DNA from: Calycina herbarum
Taxonomy: Eukaryota > Ascomycota > Leotiomycetes > Helotiales > Pezizellaceae
Direction of reading: 5' to 3'
NCBI GenBank assembly: GCA_001414485.1
Contig: LLEY01000315.1
Coordinates: 1-33,727 of the forward strand
Length of the DNA stretch: 33,727 nucleotides
In this document: piece by piece, positions 1 to 11,129 of the stretch
How positions within the stretch are numbered: position 1 is the first letter of the stretch
Layout of the letters: each line of letters opens with the position of its first letter
The notes under the pieces: model-generated
Told to the model about the DNA's origin: nothing
What the model saw: only the letters and a program-made list of their open reading frames with translations
Databases searched by the model: none
Translations under genes and position numbers: made by a program

Positions 1-870
1 ATTAATATAAGTTTTTAATTTAAAGTTAAAATAATTAGATTTAGATTTATAGTATATTTTTAAAAATAAGGTGTAGGTTTTGATGTTCTCGCTTAGGTGT
101 GCCACGAGCTGTGGCCCCAACTCTTACTAGTTCTAGTTGTAAACTAATGACATAAAATATCGAGTTATCGTAACATTCTAGCAAACAAAACTTCTATAAA
201 ACCTTCAACGATTAAACCAAAGTCTGCCTGCGTAGCTGTCTTTATATCTCCTCGTTTTAAATACTACTCTAAAACCACTCCACTCGTACTTCCGTGTACA
301 TATACACTACTCCTGTAGCGAGAAGTTGTAAGTTCAGTCTTTTTTACAGAAAGTCTTTTTTAGATATCAGTAATGATTTTTAAGACTTTTATTAGCAAAT
401 TATACGTTGTTGCAAGATGCGACCGTGGAGAGTATGTAGCGTCCCAAAATGCGGATGTTGCGTACGGCCCGATAGCGGAGCCGATAACTACTCCGCTAAA
501 TAGCAATTATACAGGATAAGGAGAAGCGGGTTCAAGGATGAGGAGAGACGAAATCAATCAATCACACAAGGGTATTCCTTCCGTATTTGTGTTCATCAAT
601 CGATCGAGATATTATACGGTTGTGCAACAACATCTGCTATGTTAAGAGTTCCAAAAGACAAGATAAAATCATCGGTAGCGTAAGGCTACCTGGTGTTATG
701 ATCCCAATTATGCTGACTCCTCCACGCCACCGACTTCTTCATCCCATTTCCCAAACATTCATGCCATTTTCAGAATTTCTCCTCTAAGGTGGATCAAGAC
801 TTGTAAATATCCGAATCACTGAAAGGAAAATGTTAGTAATCACATCTCAACCCACCAAAAAGAATCAAAC
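1..870. other. AT-rich intergenic sequence at the left edge
   Basis: No reading frame here looks like a gene. The first 420 bases are AT-rich and full of stops in all frames. A short perfect inverted repeat (TAGCGGAG / CTCCGCTA, 473-498, 10-base loop) is the only structured element I noticed. The right end should contain the 3' untranslated region of the minus-strand amylase gene that ends at 871. Confidence 0.6.
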
Positions 871-2596
<1,726 letters not shown>

Positions 2597-3747
2597 CTTG
2601 AAGGTTGACTGTTGCTTTGGACTTGGACGTTTCGAGAGCTCGCAGCAAAGGCAATTAATTGTATGAATGCTTGAGAAATGTGCAAGTGAATGAGGATATG
2701 TACACTGAACGTGTAAGAATTATTTGAGAGGAAACAAGTTTGAGGACTTTCAAAAAGATAACGAGTAAGTTGGTCTTGCTAGCTAGAACCCCTCTAAGGA
2801 CCCTGACCCCACTTCACCCACCAAGTACGAGTGAGATGGAAGGATAGCTGAAAGCTGCCGACTCTGCTCCAATCTTCACCCAATCTTGGAAACTTCCAAC
2901 CTTCCAACACTCCGATAAGGCCTGGACCTGCCAACCCCTGAAATAGTCTGACATGACGTACATGGCTTTGAGTAGGCCAGCAAAATAAACTTGGAGGCCT
3001 CCGAATTGAGAAAAAGCATACAAATACTGCAAATGGCATTCGAGATAAGGCATGAAGATATTCAGGTGTGTGAGTCTCAACCGCTGCCGGTTGAGTGGTT
3101 GTGAGACCGTCGCACAAAGACAAATCCCCAATGAGTGACAATTTTGAAGCAATTCTTGAGCTTTATTCCAACCAGATTAATTGTATGTGTTAACGATGGG
3201 ACCATATTTATACTACAGATCCATGAGAATAGCAACTGTTCGATGACGGTAATAAACTTGTCGCATTGAAGCAAGGAAAATGCGCAGCTCCTAGCACCCT
3301 GGCGCCGCCACCACTAAGACTGTAGGTACAGACCAGGTGCCACCAGAAGACTCGAGAACAGACGGGCGTTGATATTGCTTCCAAAACCAAACTCGATGTA
3401 ACTGGAATTGTTGTTGTCTTTTTGTGATGCTTGAGATTTCGAAGACAAAGGACGAGGGCCAATAAATTTTCGCCTGTACCCCTGTTCGCTGAAATTGGGC
3501 GGTGACGAAACCCAATCGCTACGACAACCAAAAGTAAATAAACCCTCGACGGACGAACCATCTGAACACAAGTCACAAACCACGAATCCCCTGCCACTCC
3601 AGTTCACGAGTCCTGTCCAACCTCAACTCACCTAGAGCTATATCAGCACAGCAATTATCCTGCGCATATCTAACCAACGGGTTGCTGCATGAACCCTCGA
3701 GGACCTTGCACGACACTATTTACAAACACTGACCGCTCCCACAAGAA
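2597..3747. promoter_or_regulatory. Divergent intergenic region between the amylase and the acidic membrane protein
   Basis: About 1.15 kb separates the two divergent start codons and should carry both promoters and 5' leaders. Several minus-strand open frames here (2794-3600) overlap one another, show no recognisable motif and have no sensible splice context, so I treat them as chance. I see no unambiguous TATA box. Confidence 0.55.
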
Positions 3748-6700
3748 ATGGGAAAGTCGACAAAACAAAAGAAATTCAACATCCACGTCGATCAATCCTG
3801 CTTGACAGACTCTACCGATCTCGCCATGTCCCCAGAGAGGAACACCTCCAACGAAACAATTGTCCGCCACGATTCATGGGCGGAGGGAGACGCAGAAGAG
3901 AAGCCGGAAGAGAATTTGGAAGAGCCAGGGGAAGATACACAGGATAGCCACGACGATGACAGCGAAGAGAACAAGGCTCGCGAGCGACAAATCGATCGAA
4001 TCCAAGCGCAAATACAAGCTGCAGCTCGTGCAGTGGTTGAGAGCATTGAGAAGGACAACTATGGTGGAAACGAAGATTCGGTCTTGAGCATGCAAACGGA
4101 CGAGGGCCCCGAGCCAGATGGAACAGAACTTACATACGGGGATGGAACGGAACTGACCTACGACGGAACAGAGGATACATACGACTCGGAAGACCATAGT
4201 CATCTGGAAGACAGCCATTTGGACAGTCATTTGGAGGGCTCGCATCTAGAGGACAGCCAGCTAGAAGAAAGTCATCTAGAAGACAGCCATCTGGAGGATA
4301 ACCATTTGGATGATAGCCACTTGGAGGGTAGCCATTTGGAAGCAGATGAAGTCGACAATGGAGATGCTGCATACCAATCCGATGCCGATATTCATTCTCA
4401 ACCTGACGAAGAAATACACGAAGATAACCCTATATACGATTCTGTCAACGAAGAAGTATCAGAATTGAACCCGGACGTGGATGCCTCTGCAATCACTGTT
4501 GAATCCGAACACGATCATAAGTCTGAAGCAGACCACGAGCTCGAGCACCAGGAGCATACTTCCGACCACGAACAAGAACCCGAACATAAACACGAAGAGC
4601 TTGTGCAAAGCATCGAACATGATGAAGACGATACCAAGGAGGAGGAGCATGAGGTGAAAGCAGAGGTTGAAGAAGTCGAAAACTCTGTGCCGAAATACGA
4701 GTCTGAAAATGATCGAGGAGGAGACTCAAGCTCTCACAATGAAGGAGACATTGATGACGATGTGTTCAGTCGAAACTCTGGCCACAGCGCTCGCAGCAGT
4801 TTGAACTCTTGCCACGGATTGGATAGCTCAGACGAACCATACGGACAGAAAGCCTTGACTTCTCCCGCGGTTGGGGAAGAGGCTGGCACACGCCGCGAAT
4901 CCGAAGTTTCTCGTATCGAATCCTACATGCATCCCATTCCAGATGCTGTGCAACATACCCACCACGAACATACCCCAAGCAAGGTGCTCGCTCGCCCTCC
5001 TTTCCGAACTCCGTCTTCTGTGCGTGCAATGCAAATGTCCTCGCCGACTCAGTCCATCTATAATGCTTCTCCTCGATCCGTAAAACGACACCTCCCAACA
5101 GTGTCTCGGATTGGGACGCCCAGCTCACACACTTCCAAGAACAGAACTCCAACACGTTTTAAAGCCAAGAAGGAGCAACCCCTCGTTTTATTGCATGTTA
5201 CTGTTCTACCACTTGAATGGCCTTACTCACATCTTATGTCATCGCCAGAGCTTCCTGATACCCTTCAGGATGTCAAAGAAAACTGGAGGCTTCTACAAGA
5301 GAAGCTTGGAGACACTGTTCTTGAACGTGGCATCCTACTTCCACATCCCCAAGACTCATATGACGTCCTCGAGGAACGTTTGCTGGAAGCACTGGAGTTG
5401 CCGGTCCGACCACGCGCCTTGATATTAAAGTGTGGACACTATATGGGCCCAGTAGAACTTGAGACTCCTTCCTCGGACGAAGATGCTGAGGAATTTTGGG
5501 CCGAAAAGGTGCCTCAAAGAAAGTGGTGCGACATTTGCCGAAGAGATGTAAGACTTGAAAACAGCGGAGAGCCGGAGAAACGACGGTTCAGAGTTAAGAT
5601 ATACGCAAGTAATGGATTGATGCATGCTGGTGCTTGGGCGGCAGCTTGGAGAGAAATGGAAAGAGTAGATGTGGAGATTGGGCCGTGGGTTGAATCCCTT
5701 CAGCACACTGAGCTTGAGAAGTTGGCTATTTTGAAACCTGAACTGCCAGCGAAGGAGGATTTCGATGACGGGTTCGAGGACGAGGAAGAAGACCAAGAGG
5801 TAGTGAGACATGTCACCGAGCCCAGGGAGATCCAAGAACCGACTCCTGAAATCGAGATGGCTAGCAATGAAGATATTCCAGAGGACGTTCTCCGAAATGT
5901 CAACATGTCGGAAAGACACGAGCACCGCGCCAAGGTCGAAGATGTTCCCGAACCCCAAGAGCGTGAAAAGAGCGTGGCCGACTACGAAAAGGAGATGCAA
6001 GAGTTGCTTCTTGAGGAAGAAAAAATGAGGGAGACGCATATCCAGGAACCACCAAGTCCCCAGCGACCTCAACATTCTTTCCACGCTGAACCGAGAGCCA
6101 GGATAAACGAAGATTCTCTCTCCGAACTCTTGGTCGCTGCTGGCAAAGTTGCAATGAGAGATCGCAAGAATCTAGCCATACTTTTTCTCAGTGTGCTGGT
6201 ACTAGTACTCGCTTTGAGACCGGGACCTTCATCGCCTAGTCATCTACAAACGGCAGACTCCTCGATGGTCGCTCCAAATATCCTTGCAACTCCTGAAACT
6301 CAACCCAGCCCTGTTACCCCGGAAACCCGCGTTGAGGTAACAATTGCGGCTCCGGAGAGTACATCATCAAAAGCCCCTGAACCAGCTGTAGAAATCCCGG
6401 TTCAAATCACTGCTAAGAAGGTACAACGGAAACCGAGAGTTGCAAAAATTGCCCCGAAGAAGCAAGTAACGAAGAAGCCCGTCAGAGAGGAAGCCCCTCC
6501 AGCAAGGAAGCAAGAAGCGAAGGTGGAGAAGCCAGTAGAGACCGTCAAGGATATCATCGAGGAGGATGAAATCGAGGCAGTACAACCGGAGGCGATCGCT
6601 AAAATGCCTCAGGTGGAAGTTAGAGAAGGGGCTGAGGAAATTAGCGCCGATATGCCGGAGCAAAACTTGAATGTCGAAGTGGGGGCCATTGAAGAGGTGG

Positions 6701-6858
6701 AGATGGTTGAAGAGGTCGATGAAGATGAAAATGCATCAGAAGGGGCTGAAGATGAGGCAGAAGTCATTGAAGAGGATGCGCCGATAGCACCTGAGTTATC
6801 TGACTCATCTGCTCTAGATGGAGAGTTTGACGAGCGCCCGGAGGAGGAAGAGTCGTAA
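3748..6858 (+). CDS. Large acidic single-pass membrane protein with SHLED repeats, function unknown (1036 aa)
   Basis: I do not recognise a named family. The frame is uninterrupted, and the ATG (ACAAGAA|ATGGGA) is a reasonable start. Residues 1-360 are highly acidic. About ten pentapeptides of type SHLED/SHLEG run from residue 151 to 200. Residues about 480-650 are the only part that looks globular (LLHVTVLPLEWPYSH, DVLEERLLEALELP, a Trp-rich AGAWAAAWREMERV). They contain Cys562-Gly-His564 and Cys594-Asp-Ile-Cys597, which could form a CxH/CxxC metal site. Residues 660-790 are acidic and charged, and coiled coil is likely. One hydrophobic helix (LAILFLSVLVLVLAL, about 809-823) is followed by a Lys/Arg/Pro-rich stretch and a very acidic C-terminal tail. 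The topology suggests an anchored ER, nuclear-envelope or other endomembrane protein, but that is inference. That it is a real gene is supported by its length, its domain-like core and codon use. Confidence 0.85.
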   Translation: MGKSTKQKKFNIHVDQSCLTDSTDLAMSPERNTSNETIVRHDSWAEGDAEEKPEENLEEPGEDTQDSHDDDSEENKARERQIDRIQAQIQAAARAVVESIEKDNYGGNEDSVLSMQTDEGPEPDGTELTYGDGTELTYDGTEDTYDSEDHSHLEDSHLDSHLEGSHLEDSQLEESHLEDSHLEDNHLDDSHLEGSHLEADEVDNGDAAYQSDADIHSQPDEEIHEDNPIYDSVNEEVSELNPDVDASAITVESEHDHKSEADHELEHQEHTSDHEQEPEHKHEELVQSIEHDEDDTKEEEHEVKAEVEEVENSVPKYESENDRGGDSSSHNEGDIDDDVFSRNSGHSARSSLNSCHGLDSSDEPYGQKALTSPAVGEEAGTRRESEVSRIESYMHPIPDAVQHTHHEHTPSKVLARPPFRTPSSVRAMQMSSPTQSIYNASPRSVKRHLPTVSRIGTPSSHTSKNRTPTRFKAKKEQPLVLLHVTVLPLEWPYSHLMSSPELPDTLQDVKENWRLLQEKLGDTVLERGILLPHPQDSYDVLEERLLEALELPVRPRALILKCGHYMGPVELETPSSDEDAEEFWAEKVPQRKWCDICRRDVRLENSGEPEKRRFRVKIYASNGLMHAGAWAAAWREMERVDVEIGPWVESLQHTELEKLAILKPELPAKEDFDDGFEDEEEDQEVVRHVTEPREIQEPTPEIEMASNEDIPEDVLRNVNMSERHEHRAKVEDVPEPQEREKSVADYEKEMQELLLEEEKMRETHIQEPPSPQRPQHSFHAEPRARINEDSLSELLVAAGKVAMRDRKNLAILFLSVLVLVLALRPGPSSPSHLQTADSSMVAPNILATPETQPSPVTPETRVEVTIAAPESTSSKAPEPAVEIPVQITAKKVQRKPRVAKIAPKKQVTKKPVREEAPPARKQEAKVEKPVETVKDIIEEDEIEAVQPEAIAKMPQVEVREGAEEISADMPEQNLNVEVGAIEEVEMVEEVDEDENASEGAEDEAEVIEEDAPIAPELSDSSALDGEFDERPEEEES
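4198..4347 (+). repeat. In-frame 15-bp tandem repeat encoding S-H-L-E-D pentapeptides
   Basis: About ten imperfect 15-bp units (AGYCAYYTRGARGRC type) encode SHLED, SHLEG, SQLEE, NHLDD and similar pentapeptides in the acidic protein. Synonymous differences between units show that the array is old enough to have diverged while the histidine, leucine and acidic positions were kept. Confidence 0.85.
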
Positions 6859-8006
6859 AATATCGGAGACATCAACGAAAGCAAGAAATCAGAACAATCA
6901 ATTTCTCGAAGGAAAAGAACGAGGGGACACAGAACGAGTATTTGGAAAGGGGAGCAAGCATATTTGAGCGCAGCGTTTTCCTAGTTTTTGTGTTGTCTTT
7001 GTTTTTGTTTTTGTTTACCGTTTCTTGGCTGGAATGTCTGGAATGTAGTTAGAGATACCGTGTTGTTGGAAAGCAAGGTTTAATGTGATATGACAGTAAT
7101 GAAAAGTTGTATCATTCCAGCCAAGTTGGCATTTCTATTTTCCATTTTGAGTAAATCGTGGGGAGGGAAGAAAGGGATACTGGTCGGCCGACGTTCCCTT
7201 AGTTTCATGACACTGTCTTACCTACCCCCCGATGCTTACTCCGTATGTGCCGAATTGCGATACGAGGAGCATGCGGTAGTTGGTTTCCCGGATCCCTGGA
7301 TTACGGAAGCGAAGAAGCCACGAGAAGATTGTGTTGTCGCACCATTGACTGTGGTTGGTCGTTCATAATGTTGTGGCTTTTCCGCTTTTGGTGGTTGTCT
7401 CGAAGAGATCTCAATCCACAGCCTTGTTTTTCCTTCCAGGTCGTGGTTCGCGGGGCGTGTTTATACGATGGCGTTATTTCAATTGGTAGCATCGTATTTA
7501 GAAATATGGTTCCGTCTCTTATGTTGCTGATTGGTCCTGTTGTCCTTTCTATTAGAACCTCCGCATGTCTATTTCTAATTTGTCCAACTCCCCGGGGAAC
7601 TTCCTAGAGCCTACCCGGTTGTTTCAAGTTGAAGCGTCATATTCAAGAAATGTAATTTCGTCTCTAAAAGTCTTGTATTGCATAATCCCAAGCGCCTACT
7701 GATTTATTTCAAGTTGAAGCATCATATTCAAGAAATGTAATTCCGTCTCTAAAAGTCTTGTATTGCTTAATGAAAGTGTCCTGTTGCCCTTTCTATCAAA
7801 GCCCTCCCATGTCTAGTCTAATTCTTCCGAAACTCCAACTCCCCAACGCACAAACAAGTGTATGTCCGCAACCAAAAATTCTCTATTGTCTAAAACTCTA
7901 GTTTATATCCCTTCCCATTCTATCCCAAACTCCAATATTTCGATTTACCCATAAACTCATGTTCGAACCCTGCTATCCTACACTCAACACTGCGTGCTCA
8001 GCTTCT
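6859..8006. other. Intergenic region with the 3' flank of the acidic protein gene and a nested duplication
   Basis: The first part should be the 3' untranslated region of the preceding gene; a (TTTTTG)-type run lies near 6978-7016. I found no convincing coding region. The open frames at 7090-7607 have no recognisable motifs. The A-B-B'-A' duplication at 7534-7844 is listed separately. Confidence 0.5.
7534..7844. repeat. Nested duplication A-B-B'-A'
   Basis: B (7622-7686) and B' (7707-7771) are 65-bp direct repeats differing at only a few positions (TTTCAAGTTGAAGC...). They are flanked by a second, more diverged direct pair: A (7534-7593, GTCCTGTTGTCCTTTC...) and A' (7778-7844, GTCCTGTTGCCCTTTC...). 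Both A copies end in CCAACTCCCC. The order suggests one duplication of about 244 bp that carried A, followed by a second of 85 bp that copied B, or decay of a larger array. I know of no named element with this sequence. Confidence 0.85.
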
Positions 8007-8197
8007 CTAAATGGAAGCGGCGTCTTCGATGGTGGCGTTTTGTCTTCCGTAGTACTATAATTTTTAAACATTAGCATTTGAAAGCTTTTGGCTTTTGAGA
8101 CTGCACTTACTGGGTCATCTGGTTGAGGCTCTGGCTTTGGGGGGTCCTGGTTTGGAGAGCCAACAACTGGGGAAGTTGCGAAGATAGACATGGACAT
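8007..8197 (-). CDS. Possible spliced small proline-rich peptide (44 aa)
   Basis: This is a weak candidate. An ATG in good context (AAAACATGTCC) at 8197 opens a frame MSMSIFATSPVVGSPNQDPP... rich in Pro, Asp and Gln. A textbook 56-bp intron (8110-8055: GTAAGT donor, TGCTAAT branch, TTATAG acceptor) joins in phase to a second exon (8054-8007) ending DAASI and TAG, giving 44 aa. Without splicing the frame continues to 7973. The open frame also extends upstream of this ATG to about 8512, but that part looks like leader sequence. I do not recognise the product; it could be a short unknown protein or chance. Confidence 0.35.
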
Positions 8198-9002
8198 GTT
8201 TTCGTTGGACGATTGTTGAGAAGTTTTGAGATTGAGGAGTTGGATCGAAAGAGAAGTGCCTTTTTCCTGAAGCTTGAGAATTTTTGTTGGTATTTTTTGT
8301 GTGTCTTGATTGGTAAAATGCTTTGAGATGCTTTGAAACTTGATTGTGTTGATGATGGGATATCTTAATTGAGGGAACTTGACGTTCTTATATCTCTTCG
8401 ATTCTCTCGTATCACCATCATCAACACTTTCAAAACGCGCAGCTTGCATATGGAGGAGCAAATCAAAAAGCCTAGAGCTTGAATGAACTTGAAGGAGGCA
8501 TCCCTCAGTCAAGTTCGTGTTATCCGCTAGTCGACTCTTGCGGCAAATTGTATTCGTTCACACCAAGTTCAACTCCATTGGAAGTTGAGGCTGAGTGGCG
8601 CTCACCGTTACACTCTCTATCAGTCCGGTGCTCGTTCATCAAGGAGAGTTGCCAGCAGGAGTCTTCCAAGACTGCAACAGCTTTGGTGGCGGTGTTTGGC
8701 CAAAGTATCTCGGAATCCATAAACACCCCTCCCCTCTTATCTGCATGGCGCCTATCGTTTATCCTGGGCACATTTTTATGCATCTTTCTTGTTCTTGATC
8801 CTATTCGGCGTTCAGCCACCCGCTCCTGGGGGGACTTGTCGATGGGTGGGGTTTGTTCAAATGAGAAAGCTGCCTGACGCCTGAGTCTGCTTCACCGGTC
8901 AAAATGTCCCAAATCGAAATAGGCAACGAGGCACGTATTATATTTTACAAGTGTACGTCTAATTCCGTACCTGGTCAAAAATAACGTCCGTAACGAGGAA
9001 TA

Positions 9003-9033
9003 AACGAAGAAACTCAATTTAGTTTCCTTCGTT
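9003..9033. repeat. Inverted repeat (bulged hairpin)
   Basis: The left arm AACGAAGAAACT pairs with the right arm AGTTTCCTTCGTT apart from one extra base, around a 6-base loop CAATTT. A similar word, ATAAACGATGAAAC, recurs near 9128-9141. Confidence 0.65.
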
Positions 9034-9796
9034 CAGCTTCTATATTATTTACCTCTACGATCATATTTCTACTGCCGCGTAGATCGGTACTTCACAATCC
9101 CATTGTAAGCACCTTATTTTACGTGTAATAAACGATGAAACCCACTGGACATGGTCGTTTATATTCCTTCGCTGGCTGGTGCGTGCACATAGCCTCATTC
9201 TTGGGAGGGGAGAAAGGTCCCAAAACCTGGTTGCAGGATTCTGGTTTATATTGTATAAGTTGCAATTGCCAGATTTTCGGCGACCTGTCTACCGAATCCC
9301 GAAGACGTGGTCGCTGTGCTAGGCTCTGCAGACATACACATTGCCTGCCATTCCGTCATTGAGTGGGGTGTGTATGGGGTTTTAAACAGCCGAGGCATCG
9401 ATATGGATTTCCCCATTCCTTTTCCTCTACCTCTCGCACATTATGAGTCTAAATGAGTATTTTACCCCGATACCCCGTAAACCTGGTTGTATTTTTTATT
9501 TTGGTGATGGATGAGGATGTATTGAGGAGGACACTCACCGCTTTCAGCCCTACCATTGCTGCATGCGGCGTGTAAGCATTATGTCGTATACATCATACTA
9601 ACCTCATTCTGTACATTTGGTGCGAGACACGGATACGACAAAACGAACCGAGTGCGAATTTATTTTTCTGGCGTAGGATGACGACTGGTATGTCCTCAGT
9701 TGGAAATAATTCAGGCAACAATCTAAAATGTTTTCCTCGGTTTTCCATTCGCATTAGTGAGTAAGTAATAAGGGCTGCGACCGTGGTCTCGGTAAC

Positions 9797-9834
9797 GAAT
9801 TAGGGTTCGGTGGATGTCGGCACCGAACTAATTC
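9797..9834. repeat. Inverted repeat (14-bp stem with a 2-base bulge)
   Basis: The left arm GAATTAGGGTTCGGTG and the right arm CACCGAACTAATTC pair perfectly except for a GG bulge. The loop is 8 bases. There is no T-run after it, so it is not a simple terminator. It may be a remnant of a foldback element or an RNA hairpin. Confidence 0.7.
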
Positions 9835-11129
9835 TTTTCACGGAACTTTTGATTTGCTTGAGTATTGGGGTTTATTTTGAGGGATTACGGTACTCTACTC
9901 AGCTAAGCATATTTCTCGAGACGTGCTTCGAGGCTGATTGAGGGAATGCTGTCATTGTCAAGGATCTATTTGGGAGATGTTGGTTGCTGAGGGTACTTTT
10001 ACTTTGAGATTCGCCACTTCATTTGTTTGATTGTTGAACTTGATTTCTAAAATTCGAGAAGTTTCCTGATCTTCTGTTTTCTCGGGTTAAACCACTGCTC
10101 CTGCTGTTGCTGTGTCATCACTTCGAATTCTCTACTCCTCTCCTTCATCGATACCATGATAATTTTCTTTACGTACTCGCACAGGAGTCCAATCATGCGT
10201 CGGTAAAGTCCGTTGCGGGACAATTCTTGATTGTACCGACTCGGACCGTTTACAGCCTGGTAGCCAAATGCTGCATTGCGAATTAAGATCTGGTTGCCAC
10301 AGTTTGAACTGCAGGTTCATAAACTACTGTTTATTTCAAACACGAATTGAGAAGCTGAAGCCTTTCATACAACCTTCAGTCTGCAGCCATTCTCGTAGGC
10401 AGTATTGCATGACGAGACGTGAATCAAAAAGGAGTCGCAATGGGACACGAAACTTCTTTCGTGCCGCCCATTTGCGCTCTCCGGTGTAAACAAACTACTC
10501 TGCTTGAGAAAACTTGACGCTTTCGCCACCTGAGCAAGCCTGCAAATGCAGACACCGAGGTAATTTGTCCAAAAAACAATATTCGAACTGTAAGCCGTTA
10601 GCTCGATTTTGGACTTAGTACAAGCAGAAAGCCATCAACATTTCTTCCGGGCTGGCAACTACAAATCTGGACACCGAGGACTTCAGTTGACTCTCTGCAC
10701 TTGCTGACGCCATTGCATTGAACTTCGACTATATTTTTAGCCAGTGAACTTCGCATTCTTGACTGTAGTCTCGAGGCACTTTCTCTTCTACAATTGTCCT
10801 GTCACTATGAGAAGAATAAATGTTTCATAAGCCTAATCTGTTCTGGCCTTAGCTACACTTAGTCAGTTACGAATCTCCCTGGTACATTGGAAGCCCACCT
10901 AATGGGGGATAATACACATGTGAATATTTGTAACCATTCCACTTTTAATTTCAAGAGACCACTGCAGGCAAGATGTCACTACTGCATCAGGTTACTAGAT
11001 ACTCGTTGTCTAAATTGTTACAAGATTACTTGCATGAAATGCATGTAGGGCTCATTTGGTACCTGAATGGTCGGATACCTCGGGATTAACCCCCTAAATA
11101 AGTCGCCTCAAAATCATACGGTAGCATTA

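Larger units (their letters stand above)
8198..11060. other. Gene-poor stretch with hairpins, no supported gene
   Basis: About 2.9 kb contains only short open frames without motifs (for example 8479-8877 plus, 10132-10320 minus). I saw no tRNA B-box, rRNA or other RNA gene. Two bulged inverted repeats (9003-9033 and 9797-9834) are listed separately. A transcribed noncoding unit cannot be excluded. Confidence 0.5.

Noticed and set aside
2794..3597. Overlapping minus-strand frames between the two divergent genes
   Set aside because: They overlap each other in different frames, lack motifs and splice context, and fall in the promoter region.
5425..6084. 219-codon minus-strand frame
   Set aside because: It is antisense to the acidic membrane protein. 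Long antisense frames are expected opposite acidic, codon-biased sequence.
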